Below the pieces are notes generated by a model. That model made no database searches, had not been told where the DNA came from, and was given only the letters and a program-made list of their open reading frames with translations. The position numbers were made by a program, and so were the translations under genes. Of a stretch of 64,000 bases of DNA, positions 42,195-50,917 are shown one piece after another. The stretch spans positions 43,741 through 107,740 of the forward strand of contig JALHRS010000012.1 of the NCBI GenBank assembly GCA_022841325.1. Reading direction: 5' to 3'. Positions within the stretch are counted from its first letter, which is position 1, and every line of letters starts with the position of its first letter. The stretch is from Lysobacterales bacterium. GTDB taxonomy: Bacteria; Pseudomonadota; Gammaproteobacteria; Xanthomonadales; SZUA-5.

Positions 42195-43001
42195 ATGATC
42201 AACGTACGCACCGCGCTTGTGCTCTCCATCGCTGCCTGTCTGGCCAGCTCTGCCGCCTCAGCCATGACGGTCTATCCGGTCGAGTCCACTGCCGGGCTGG
42301 TCGCCGCAATCCGGGCGGCAAACCTGACGCCCGAAGCCGACATCATCACGCTGGAGCGTGGCCTGTACGTGCTGGATGCCGTCAATGCTGGCGACCAGGC
42401 CGCAGCCATGCCGGAAATCACCTCGCCGATCGTCATCCGCGGCAATGGGGCCGAACTGCGTCGTTATTCGAACGCTGACTTCCGGATTTTCCACGTCGCC
42501 GAGACCGGACACCTCAAGCTCGAGCAGATCGTGCTGGCCGAAGCCTCGATGGGTGCCATCCGCAATCACGGCACGACCGAGTTGCGTAACGTGGCGCTGG
42601 TCGACAGCACGGCGCGCGGCGCCTCGGCCATTGTCGAGAACTACGGCGAAATGCGCCTGGATCATTGCGAAGTGAGCTTCAATACCGTAGCCGGTGCATC
42701 CCGCGACGCCGGCACCATCGTCAACTGGGGCAAACTCTGGTTGACGGCGACCACCTTCCAGGGCAACCAGCTGACGCGTCGTTACGATGGCGTGGCGCTG
42801 GCATCGTCGGTATTGAACTACGGCACCGCTGAAATCGAAGATGTGGTGATCGCCGAGAACGTCGCTGGCGAGCCGAACACCGACGGTGCCCCCCAGGCGC
42901 CGCTGGTCAATCTGGGCAATGGTCACCTGGAATTGCGTCTGGTGCGCGAGCATGACAACCTTCCGGGCAAAGCTCTGGTCGCCAAGTCGATCGCGCCCTG
43001 A
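42195..43001 (+). CDS. Exported beta-helix-type protein
   Basis: 268 aa from ATG 42195 with AGGGGA upstream. Signal peptide MINVRTALVLSIAACLASSA followed by ASA|MTV. Mature part shows about 25-residue strand repeats (LRNVALVDSTARGASAIVEN, WLTATTFQGNQLTRRYDGVA, EIEDVVIAENVAGEP), as in right-handed parallel beta-helix proteins. No catalytic lyase motif seen. Probably periplasmic or secreted; function unknown. Confidence 0.72.
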   Translation: MINVRTALVLSIAACLASSAASAMTVYPVESTAGLVAAIRAANLTPEADIITLERGLYVLDAVNAGDQAAAMPEITSPIVIRGNGAELRRYSNADFRIFHVAETGHLKLEQIVLAEASMGAIRNHGTTELRNVALVDSTARGASAIVENYGEMRLDHCEVSFNTVAGASRDAGTIVNWGKLWLTATTFQGNQLTRRYDGVALASSVLNYGTAEIEDVVIAENVAGEPNTDGAPQAPLVNLGNGHLELRLVREHDNLPGKALVAKSIAP

Positions 43002-43095
43002 AATAGCGGGTGGGTGCTCGCCGACGCGTGAGCCCTGCTCTTCGATCCGGCGCTGAGCGGACCCCTGCTGTTTCAGCGCCGAAGTTCGAGGGTGG

Positions 43096-43806
43096 ATGAG
43101 GTCTACTGACGCCGACACCGAAGCGCACCCGATCGTGGCCTTGCTGGGCCTGGGTGTTCTGGCTGCCCTGCTGATGTGGCTGGGCGGCAGTCCCTGGACT
43201 GCCCCGCTGGAGATCCTGGTGGTGTTCTTCCATGAAGCCTCGCATGCGCTGATGACGCTGGTCACCGGCGGCAAGGTCGTGTCCATGCAGGTCACGGTGG
43301 AACGCGGCGGCGAAGTCCTGTCCGCGGGCGGCAGTCGCTTTCTGATTCTGAGTGCAGGCTACCTCGGCTCCTTGCTGATCGGTGCCGCGCTGCTGGTGGC
43401 CGGTATGCGCAGCCGCCATGACCGCGCCATCCTCGCAGTCGTTGCCCTGTTCATGGCCCTGGCCACGGTGCTGTTCATGCGCAATCTGTTCGGATTCGGC
43501 TATGGCATGGCCATGGCGGTCGCACTGCTGGCCATCGCCCGCTTCCTGCCGGAACAGGCCAGTGATTTCTCCTTGCGACTGATCGGCGTGATGAGTCTGC
43601 TGTACGTGCCGCGCGACATCTTCAGCGATACCATCGAGCGCTCACAGCTGCAATCCGATGCGCGCATGCTGGCCGAAGAATTCGGCGGCGGCACCTGGCT
43701 CTGGGGTGGCCTGTGGCTGCTGGCATCGCTGCTGATCTGCTTTCTGGCGGTGCGCTGGAGCCTGCGACCGCGACGCAGACCCGCTGCCACCGCGGCCCGG
43801 CCTTGA
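43096..43806 (+). CDS. M50B-like membrane metallopeptidase
   Basis: 236 aa with about six membrane segments. Zinc motif HEASH in EILVVFFHEASHALMTLVTG (about 40-59, HExxH). A second segment, FLILSAGYLGSLLIGAALLV, follows as in PF13398-type peptidases. No PDZ domain. Substrate unknown; site-2-protease-type regulated proteolysis is possible. C-terminus is Arg-rich and cytosolic. Confidence 0.8.
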   Translation: MRSTDADTEAHPIVALLGLGVLAALLMWLGGSPWTAPLEILVVFFHEASHALMTLVTGGKVVSMQVTVERGGEVLSAGGSRFLILSAGYLGSLLIGAALLVAGMRSRHDRAILAVVALFMALATVLFMRNLFGFGYGMAMAVALLAIARFLPEQASDFSLRLIGVMSLLYVPRDIFSDTIERSQLQSDARMLAEEFGGGTWLWGGLWLLASLLICFLAVRWSLRPRRRPAATAARP

Positions 43807-43842
43807 GCCCTTCGGCGCAGCCCTTCTGCGCTCGAATTGCGA

Positions 43843-43971
43843 CTACCGGGCCGTATCCTCGATCTTCTCGCCAGCCTTCTTGATGTCCTTGCCCATGCCC
43901 TGCACGGTATTGCAGGCCGCCAACGCAAGACTGACTGCCAGCAACAGCAGGATGGGACGCAGTGCTTTCAT
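43843..43971 (-). CDS. Entericidin-like small lipoprotein
   Basis: 42 aa, too short for many gene callers. MKALRPILLLLAVSLALAAC gives a lipoprotein signal with lipobox LAAC, followed by NTVQGMGKDIKKAGEKIEDT, the amphipathic body of entericidin A/B proteins. ATG 43971 has GGAG nine bases upstream. Envelope lipoprotein, often stress or stationary-phase regulated in relatives. Confidence 0.88.
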   Translation of the reverse strand: MKALRPILLLLAVSLALAACNTVQGMGKDIKKAGEKIEDTAR

Positions 43972-44161
43972 CTTGAGTCTCCAGAACCACGGCCGATCGC
44001 CGACCGTGAGGATTCTCGCCGCACCGCGCCCGCAAATCCAGCGCCGCTGACCCCCAGCCTCCACCGGCTGCCACGGCTGACCAGCCAGCAGCCGCAGCGT
44101 TGGACGACAGCGCCGCAATTGGCGAAGATCGTGGCAATTTTGCCCGGGGCCGGGAGGCCAG

Positions 44162-46144
44162 ATGAAGCACGCCAGTTCGCAGCTCGCGTTTCGATGTTCG
44201 GCAGCAGTGCTGGCGGCGATGCTCCTGGCCAGCTGCTCACGCCCTGAGCAAGCGCTGCCCACCAGCGCTGATGCCAGCGCCAGCACGCTTGCTGCCAATG
44301 CCGAGGTTGCGGCCTCGCTGAACCTGGCTGACCCGCTGTCCTTCGCCGACGCCAAGCGCGGATTCCTGGCGGCGCCCACCGGCCAGGTCCGGAATGAGGC
44401 CGGGGATGTGATCTGGGACTACGACGCCTTTGCCTTCCTCCAAGGCAAGGTTCCGGACACCGTCAATCCCAGCCTCTGGCGGCAGGCGCTGCTGAACAAT
44501 CAGATCGGCCTGTTTCAGGTCAGCGAACGCATCTGGCAGCTGCGCGGATTCGATCTGGCCAACATCACCCTGATCGAGGGTGACACTGGCTGGATCGTGG
44601 TCGATACCGCCACCGCGCGAGAGACTGCCGCAGCAGCAATGGCCTTTGCCCGCCAGCACCTGGGGGACAAGCCGGTCTCGGCGGTGATCTTCACTCACAG
44701 CCATGCCGATCACTTCGGTGGCGCCCTGGGCGTGATCTCGGCCGAAGAAGCCGCAACACGACAGCTGCCGATCGTGGCACCGGCCGGATTCATGGACGAA
44801 GCCACCAGCGAGAACGTGCTGATGGGTACGGCGATGGGCCGCCGCGCCATGTACATGTACGGCAGTCGACTGAGCCGCGATGCCAGGGGCCTGGTCGACA
44901 ACGGCCTGGGCAAGGCGGTGGCCTTCGGCCGCATGGGCATACTGACGCCAACCATCACCGTGACCGGCGCCAATCAGGAATGGGTGATCGATGGCCTGCG
45001 CTTTGTGTTCCACGGGGTCAATGGCAGCGAAGCACCCTCGGAATTCGTGTTCTACCTGCCCGAGCTCAAGGCCTTCTGTGGTGCCGAACTGATGAGCCAC
45101 ACGCTGCACAACCTCTACACCCTGCGCGGCGCCAAGGTACGCGATGCCCTGGGCTGGGCCGGCTATCTGGATGCTGCCCTCACCCAGTCGGCCGAGGCCG
45201 AGGTGCTGTTCAACCAGCATCACTGGCCGGTCTGGGGTCATGCGCGCATTGCCGAATTCATCACCATGCAGCGCGACAGCTACCGCTACATCCACGATCA
45301 GAGCGTGCGACTGATGAATGCCGGCCTCAATGCCGGGGAGATTGCCGAGCAGTTGCAGATGCCGCCCGGGCTTGAGCACTACCTCAATGCCCGCGGCTAC
45401 TACGGAACCGTGCGCCACAACGCCAGGGCCGTCTACCAGTACTACCTCGGCTGGTTCGACGCGCATCCATCCAATCTGGATCCGCTGCCACCGGTGGCAA
45501 CGGGCCGCCGTTATGTGGAGCTGGCTGGCGGCGCCGAACAACTGCTGCAGAAAGCTCAAACTGCCTACGATTCGGGCGATTACCGCTGGGCAGCCGAGAT
45601 TCTCAAACATGCCGTCTACGCCGACTCCGGCGACACCGCCGCGCGCGAACTGCTGGCGCGCAGTTTCGAGCAACTGGGCTACAGGGCCGAGGCCGCGAGC
45701 TGGCGCAATGTCTATCTGAGTGGCGCACTGGAGCTGCGTGTGGGCGCACCGGAACAGGGCATCAGTCGGGCGATGCTGATTGACGTGCTGAAACACGCGC
45801 CGATCGAGCGCTTTCTCGATGCCATGGCGGCCTCGCTCAACGGCCCCGACGCTGTCGATGTCGAACTCACCATCAATCTGGTGTTCTCCGACCTCGGTGA
45901 GAGCCATGTGCTCACCCTCGAAAACGCCGTGCTTCACCACCGCCGGGCACCACCCGATCCGCAAGCCGACGCCACGCTGACGCTGACCAAGGACTTCTTC
46001 CTGCGCATGGTTACCGGCAGCGCCGGTGCCACCGACCTGCTGCTGTCGGAGGACACCGATATCGAGGGCAGCCGCATCGACCTTGCCCGTTTCTTCCGAC
46101 TGCTCGACAAGGCGCCCGGCGCATTCCCCATCGTCACCCGGTAG
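44162..46144 (+). CDS. Alkylsulfatase of the SdsA/BDS1 metallo-beta-lactamase family, predicted lipoprotein
   Basis: 660 aa. N-terminal lipoprotein signal MKHASSQLAFRCSAAVLAAM then LLASC, so it is membrane-anchored in the periplasm or outer membrane. MBL domain with zinc motif FTHSHADHFGGALGV (about 177-191), then FCGAELMSHTLHNLYTLRG and NQHHWPVWGHARIAEFI, hallmarks of linear alkylsulfatases. A helical dimerisation domain (about 400-520) and a C-terminal SCP2-like domain (about 530-660, DAVDVELTINLVFSDLGESH). Hydrolyses primary alkyl sulfates such as SDS to alcohol and sulfate. The in-frame ATG at 44162 is the start. No sulfate or alcohol metabolism genes adjoin. Confidence 0.92.
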   Translation: MKHASSQLAFRCSAAVLAAMLLASCSRPEQALPTSADASASTLAANAEVAASLNLADPLSFADAKRGFLAAPTGQVRNEAGDVIWDYDAFAFLQGKVPDTVNPSLWRQALLNNQIGLFQVSERIWQLRGFDLANITLIEGDTGWIVVDTATARETAAAAMAFARQHLGDKPVSAVIFTHSHADHFGGALGVISAEEAATRQLPIVAPAGFMDEATSENVLMGTAMGRRAMYMYGSRLSRDARGLVDNGLGKAVAFGRMGILTPTITVTGANQEWVIDGLRFVFHGVNGSEAPSEFVFYLPELKAFCGAELMSHTLHNLYTLRGAKVRDALGWAGYLDAALTQSAEAEVLFNQHHWPVWGHARIAEFITMQRDSYRYIHDQSVRLMNAGLNAGEIAEQLQMPPGLEHYLNARGYYGTVRHNARAVYQYYLGWFDAHPSNLDPLPPVATGRRYVELAGGAEQLLQKAQTAYDSGDYRWAAEILKHAVYADSGDTAARELLARSFEQLGYRAEAASWRNVYLSGALELRVGAPEQGISRAMLIDVLKHAPIERFLDAMAASLNGPDAVDVELTINLVFSDLGESHVLTLENAVLHHRRAPPDPQADATLTLTKDFFLRMVTGSAGATDLLLSEDTDIEGSRIDLARFFRLLDKAPGAFPIVTR

Positions 46145-46185
46145 AAAATCGGCTGCGGTTCACAAGCCGCAAGCGATCATGGCCG

Positions 46186-46530
46186 ATGGCTATCGAATTC
46201 CGCGACGACGATGAACTGGTTGATCCGACGGTGCATTGCAGCAGCTGTGATGCTGTCTGTTGCCGTCTGACCGTCTTCGTCATGCCCGACGACCCGGTTC
46301 CACGCGCATTTGTCGATACCAACGAGCACGGCACGGAAGTCATGGGTCGCGGCGAGGATGGCTGGTGCGTCGCGCTGGATCAGTTGCGCATGTGCTGCAG
46401 CATCTATGAGTTGCGTCCCGACACCTGTAGACGCTTCACCATGGGCTCGGCCTACTGTCGCGATGAGCGCGCGGCTTATCGCAAGCACTATCCGGGGACC
46501 ATACCCAGCGTGCTGGTCGACGACGAGTGA
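46186..46530 (+). CDS. YkgJ-type cysteine cluster protein
   Basis: 114 aa with Cys motifs HCSSCDAVCCRL (about 17-28), RMCCSIYELRPDTCRRF and YCRDERAAYRKHYPG, matching the YkgJ/CxxCxxxCC metal-binding family. 41 bp after the alkylsulfatase gene on the same strand, so possibly co-transcribed. Function unknown; iron-sulfur or zinc binding expected. Confidence 0.85.
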   Translation: MAIEFRDDDELVDPTVHCSSCDAVCCRLTVFVMPDDPVPRAFVDTNEHGTEVMGRGEDGWCVALDQLRMCCSIYELRPDTCRRFTMGSAYCRDERAAYRKHYPGTIPSVLVDDE

Positions 46531-46569
46531 GCTGACTCCGGTACCTCGACCACGCGTTCGCTGCGCCGA

Positions 46570-46971
46570 TCAGCGCAGCCACATCAGCCATCCCAGCGGA
46601 TGGTGAGCCAGCGCGATGCCGGCCATCGTCAGATAGGTGCACAGGGCCGCGAGATAGCAGACCAGCCGCACCCGCGCACTGCGACCGCGCTTCAGTGCAA
46701 ACATGCCGAGACCGATGTAGAGCACCAGCAGCAACAGCTTGGCGCTCAGCCAGCCGTTGGCAAACATCGCCCCTGGCAGGATCGACAGCAGCATCAGCGC
46801 TGCGGTCAGCAGCACGGTGTCGATGCTGTAGCTCAACAAACGCAGCGGCGTCGCCAGCGCCAGGTTCTGCCTGCCCGCCAGCACCAGCAGCCCGCGCAGC
46901 AGAAAGACGCCACCGCTGAGCACCACGGCGGCGATGTGCACCCATTTGATCTGTGGATAGAACTCGATCAT
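46570..46971 (-). CDS. SirB-family membrane protein
   Basis: 133 aa from ATG 46971 (MIEFYPQIKWVHIAAVVLSG). Four hydrophobic segments, the first containing the conserved K-x-x-H-I pattern of SirB2-like proteins. Includes TVLLTAALMLLSILPGAMFA and LLLVLYIGLGMFALKRGRSA. Role unknown. Confidence 0.78.
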   Translation of the reverse strand: MIEFYPQIKWVHIAAVVLSGGVFLLRGLLVLAGRQNLALATPLRLLSYSIDTVLLTAALMLLSILPGAMFANGWLSAKLLLLVLYIGLGMFALKRGRSARVRLVCYLAALCTYLTMAGIALAHHPLGWLMWLR

Positions 46972-47203
46972 GACCCGGTCATTGTCCAGAAAGAGCGCGG
47001 CCGTGTTTCCCTGACGCATGTGTCCTGCACCAGCAGCGCCCAGACCCACCCTCCGCGCAACTCAGCGAAATTCTCTAACCACTGATTGGAATCTAGAAAC
47101 CTGACCCCATCAAGCGCCCTGATCTGCATCAGGTAGAACGCAGATTCCCGGAACCCAGCAGGCGCTGGGCATGGTCCACCCAGCGCCCGAGTCCGTTGTC
47201 TGA

Positions 47204-49678
47204 TTACTCGAAGCCGTTGGCGAACATGGCATCGCCATTGACTGACAGGCTGAAGCTGCGGGTCGAGGTCAGCGAGCAGTTGTCGACGGCCGTCAGCGTG
47301 ACCGTGTACGGACCCACCGGCCCGGCGTTACCGATGCTGACCACGCCGGTCGAGTTGTTGGCACTGAGGGTTCCCGTGAAGTTGGCGGGCGTGCTGGCCA
47401 CACTGATGCTCGACACCATGCCGTTGTCGCTGGGCGGCGCATCGGGGCTGACGCTGATCGACTGAGCCAGCAAGGCGGAACTCGCGGGGTAGTTGCCGAG
47501 TACCGGCGCGCTGTTGTTGCTGACATTGATCTGGACGTCGGCGGTCCCGGTGTTGCTGCCATCGGACACCTCGAAACGCAGCGTGCCCGAGGTGGCGGTG
47601 CAGCCGGCGCCGAGCACTGCCGTCACCGTGCCCGCGTTGTTGCTCAGTTGCGATACGTTGACGCCGGTGGCCGTGCCGCCCGAGATCTGGCTCACCGTCA
47701 GGGCGCTGAGCTGCGTATCCGGGTCGCTGAGCGTACCGAGGGTCACGGCCGGACCCGCTGCAGAACCCTGCTGGCGAGAGATGGGTGGTGCCGGTGCCAG
47801 GCTCGGCGCGCTGTTGCTGACGGTCAGCGCAAAGCTGGCATCGCGGGTGGCGCCGCAGTTGTCGGTGGCGCGGATCGTTACCGTATGGGTGCCCACCGGT
47901 GCCGCATTCGCATAGCTGATGACGCCCCCGATATCAACCGACAGGGTCCCGGTGTAGCTGCCGGGCGACTGCACCACGACGCTGCTGATGCCGCCGAGAT
48001 CGCTCGGACCCTGACTGGGATTGAGGCTGCCGGTGCCCGACAGCGGCACTCCTGCGGGCGCATAGGCAAGCACGGGTTGATCGTTGGGCAAGACGTTCAC
48101 CTGCAGATTCCCGGTCGCGGCCAGCAGACCGTCAGAGACCTGCAAGCGCTGAGTGCCCGTGGTTGCCGCGCAACTGGCATTGACCTCGGCAATCAGGCCG
48201 CCACCGATGTTGTCGGTGGCCAGCGTGGTGATGCCGCTGGCGGTGCCACCGGCAATCGCGGTGCCCTCCAGGGATTGTGGCGCCGATTCGTTGTCCGCCA
48301 CTTCGGCCACGCCGGTCGGCGCGCTCGGTGCCGCGCCCTGACGCCGCTGCAGCGAGGTGCTGATGTTGATGGTCGGCGCCGTGTTGCTCAGCAGATAGGT
48401 AAAGACCTGACCGGATCCCAGACTGGGATTTCCACCCACCAGCGCCAGCGGCGCGGCGATGATCGCTTCGCCATCGCGCCAGGACATGGCTGCGCCAAAG
48501 AAGGAGTCATTGGCGCTGGCCCCGAAGAAATAGGTCGAGGTCGGCGCCGACCACAGCCCGGCTGTCCCCCGCGCATAGCGCTGCACCGCGCCCGGTTTGG
48601 GCGTACCCATTCCGGCGCGGATATCGGCGACCAGGGCATAGCTGCCGTCAATGGCCAGGGCCGAACCGAAACTCGACGAAGTCAGTGCGGGCGAGGTATT
48701 GCTGAAACGCTGGATCTGCTGCCAATCACCAGCGCCATTACGCTCGAAGGCGAAGACTGCGCCGATGATCGCGCCACCGTTGACCGGACGCTCGTTCGGC
48801 GCGCCGATCAGCAGCGACAGGCCGTCGTCGGTCAACGCCAGCGCCGAGCCGAAGCTGGAACTCCCGCCGATACCGGACTGGGCGGTGGGGCGAAAGCGCT
48901 GCCGTTGCGACCACACGGCAGTGGCACCGTTACCGGTGCGCTCAAATTCATAGGCCCAGCCGAGCGTGCTCTGCTCGGCGTTGGCCGTGACCAACAAACG
49001 GTCGCCGCGCAGCAGTGTGCGCACGCCGAAATTGGAACCGGAACCGAGGCTCAGATCCAGCGTCGAGTGGTAGATCCATACTTCGAAATCGCCGTCGAAC
49101 CGATACAGCTGGACCTGGCCATCCCCGCCACCCCCGCGGATCGCGCCGATGGCCAACCAGCCGTCGTCCTGTACATGATGAAATCCAAAATTGGCATTGG
49201 CTCCCGGCGCAGTGCCGGGTTCGATGGTCTGAGGGCTGCCCCCGAAGCTGGTGCCTGCACGCTGGTAGTAGTAAACCGCCCCGCGTTGAGCCACGCCGCC
49301 CACGGTCGAGAACGGAGCGCTGACGATCAACTGCGCACCCACGAGTTCGACATGGAAACCGAAACCGTCGCCGTTGACCGGCGTTGGCGCCTGTAGTCGC
49401 TGCGAGAAGGTCCAGCTTCCGGCGAGCTTTCGATAGATGATCACCGAACCGGGGCTGGTGCCGCCGGTGCCGCCGTTGTAGAAGGGTGCGCCCACCGCCA
49501 GGTACTGGCCGTCGCTGGACACGCTCTGGCCGTGGAAGCGCTCCTGCGGCGGCGGTGTCGGTGGATCGAGCACTTGCGCAGGCGTGATGACCTGCGCGAG
49601 CACCGGAAAGCCAAGGGCACAGATGAGCAACAGCCCAACTGTCATTCGCAGTCGCTGCAGCAGCAGTTCCAAGCGCAT
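47204..49678 (-). CDS. Large exported FG-GAP/Ig-like protein with NGFE C-terminus
   Basis: 824 aa from ATG 49678, chosen because GGAGGT lies seven bases upstream; an ATG at 49687 is too close to that site. Signal peptide MRLELLLQRLRMTVGLLLIC through FPVLA. Residues about 45-430 are repeated blades with YLAVGAPFYNGG, LIVSAPFSTVGG and SLLIGAPNERPV, the FG-GAP/integrin-alpha style propeller. Residues 430-815 are Ig-like/cadherin-like repeats (ATDNCGATRDASFALTV, AVDNCSLTSTRSFSLSV). Ends GDAMFANGFE. Secreted or surface protein; role not evident, adhesion or matrix possible. Confidence 0.82.
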   Translation of the reverse strand: MRLELLLQRLRMTVGLLLICALGFPVLAQVITPAQVLDPPTPPPQERFHGQSVSSDGQYLAVGAPFYNGGTGGTSPGSVIIYRKLAGSWTFSQRLQAPTPVNGDGFGFHVELVGAQLIVSAPFSTVGGVAQRGAVYYYQRAGTSFGGSPQTIEPGTAPGANANFGFHHVQDDGWLAIGAIRGGGGDGQVQLYRFDGDFEVWIYHSTLDLSLGSGSNFGVRTLLRGDRLLVTANAEQSTLGWAYEFERTGNGATAVWSQRQRFRPTAQSGIGGSSSFGSALALTDDGLSLLIGAPNERPVNGGAIIGAVFAFERNGAGDWQQIQRFSNTSPALTSSSFGSALAIDGSYALVADIRAGMGTPKPGAVQRYARGTAGLWSAPTSTYFFGASANDSFFGAAMSWRDGEAIIAAPLALVGGNPSLGSGQVFTYLLSNTAPTINISTSLQRRQGAAPSAPTGVAEVADNESAPQSLEGTAIAGGTASGITTLATDNIGGGLIAEVNASCAATTGTQRLQVSDGLLAATGNLQVNVLPNDQPVLAYAPAGVPLSGTGSLNPSQGPSDLGGISSVVVQSPGSYTGTLSVDIGGVISYANAAPVGTHTVTIRATDNCGATRDASFALTVSNSAPSLAPAPPISRQQGSAAGPAVTLGTLSDPDTQLSALTVSQISGGTATGVNVSQLSNNAGTVTAVLGAGCTATSGTLRFEVSDGSNTGTADVQINVSNNSAPVLGNYPASSALLAQSISVSPDAPPSDNGMVSSISVASTPANFTGTLSANNSTGVVSIGNAGPVGPYTVTLTAVDNCSLTSTRSFSLSVNGDAMFANGFE

Positions 49679-49960
49679 GTCATTCACCTCCGGAGTGCCT
49701 TCGATCGGGCTAGGCTCTCAGGACGCAGCCGGATGCGAATCCCCAGATCTGGTAGTACCCGCTGGCGCGACCGACGAGCGTGATCATTCCGGCAGACCAA
49801 CGGCGTCCAGCCTGCAAGCCTTGACCCAGGGCCCGCCGCCGATCGCACAACGCCCGGCAGTCGGCGCCGGCACGCATCCCCAATTCCGGTGATGCATGAT
49901 TCCAGTCAGGACTACATGCTCACGCGCAACCCGCCGTTTCGACCGATTCGAGGATTGGAC

Positions 49961-50626
49961 ATGGCAGAGCAGGACTCGGCCCGACAGATTCGGGTCGGCA
50001 TCGTTGAAGACCATGCCGGCCTGCGTGCGGCGCTGGAACAGACGCTGCAATCCGCGCCAGATTTCGCGCTCAGCTTCAGCGCCGAAGACCTGGCGCAGGC
50101 GCGCCGCCTGATGGTCCAGGACTTCGATCTGCTGATTCTCGATCTGTCCTTGCCCGATGGCCTGGGCACTACGCTGATTCCGGATCTGCGCCGCCGCCGA
50201 CCACCGCCGAAAATCGTCGCCCACACGGTGTTCGACGATGAGACCAGCGTGATCCGCGCCATCGAGGCTGGCGTCGATGGCTATGTGCTGAAATCGACCG
50301 CGCCGGAGGCGCTGTTTGCGGCACTGCACGCCGCCATGCGCGGCGAAGCGCCGATCTCGCCTGCCGTGGCCCGCTATCTGCTGAATCGCTTGCGCCAGCC
50401 GCAATCCGCAGCCAATGCCGGCATCAGCGAACTGACTCCCAGGGAACGGGACGTACTGGAATGCCTGGCCCGCGGCAACAGCTACCGGGAATCGGCCGAA
50501 TTACTGAACATCAGCGCCAATACCGTGGCCCACCATGCCAAGAACGTCTATTCCAAGCTTGCCGCCAATTCCTGCACCGAGGCCGTGTATCGGGCGCTGC
50601 AGTCGGGACTGATTTCGCTGGAGTGA
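49961..50626 (+). CDS. LuxR/NarL-type response regulator
   Basis: 221 aa from ATG 49961 (MAEQDSARQIRVGIVEDHAG), with GAGG upstream; an open stretch before it is less protein-like. Receiver with Asp in LLILDLSLPDGLG (about 61) and Lys in GYVLKSTAPEAL. HTH (about 155-215) SELTPRERDVLECLARGNSY, NISANTVAHHAKNVYSKLAA. Converges with the histidine kinase at 50918-52843, a probable partner. The region 49679-49960 separates it from the divergent FG-GAP gene. Confidence 0.88.
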   Translation: MAEQDSARQIRVGIVEDHAGLRAALEQTLQSAPDFALSFSAEDLAQARRLMVQDFDLLILDLSLPDGLGTTLIPDLRRRRPPPKIVAHTVFDDETSVIRAIEAGVDGYVLKSTAPEALFAALHAAMRGEAPISPAVARYLLNRLRQPQSAANAGISELTPRERDVLECLARGNSYRESAELLNISANTVAHHAKNVYSKLAANSCTEAVYRALQSGLISLE

Positions 50627-50689
50627 GGGGGTTCGCAGTCGCGACTTGCAGCGTCGTCCCCGCACGACATTGCGCGATCGAAGCAGCTT

Positions 50690-50878
50690 CGAGGAGGGAC
50701 GCGCGCCTGCGCGGCCGCTCTTGGTCTACCGACAAGGCAAAGCGGCGCCGCTGCGCTGCGCACGGTCCACGCACGAGGTTGCCTGATCGAAGCGGCTTTG
50801 AGGAGGGACGCGCGCCTGCGCGGCCGCTCTTGATCTACCGACAAGACAAATCGGCGCCGCAGCGCGGCGCCCTCCACA
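50690..50878. repeat. Two tandem GGAGGGACGCGCGCC...repeats
   Basis: Copies from 50690 (GAGGAGGGACGCGCGCCTGC) and 50799 (same start) are about 109 bp apart; each continues into GCGGCCGCTCTTG and GACAAG. They fill the convergent gap (50627-50917) between regulator and kinase and may act as terminators. Confidence 0.65.
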
Positions 50879-50917
50879 GCCGTGCAAACCAAGGCCTGGG
50901 GTCCACGCACGACCTCG

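Noticed and set aside
44237..45964. 575-codon open frame on the minus strand
   Set aside because: It is the antisense shadow of the alkylsulfatase gene in GC-rich DNA; rich in His/Gly/Gln with no motif, while the plus strand has clear MBL motifs.
47648..49396. 582-codon plus-strand open frame
   Set aside because: Antisense to the FG-GAP/Ig protein; Arg/Gly/His-rich, no domain, no ribosome site.
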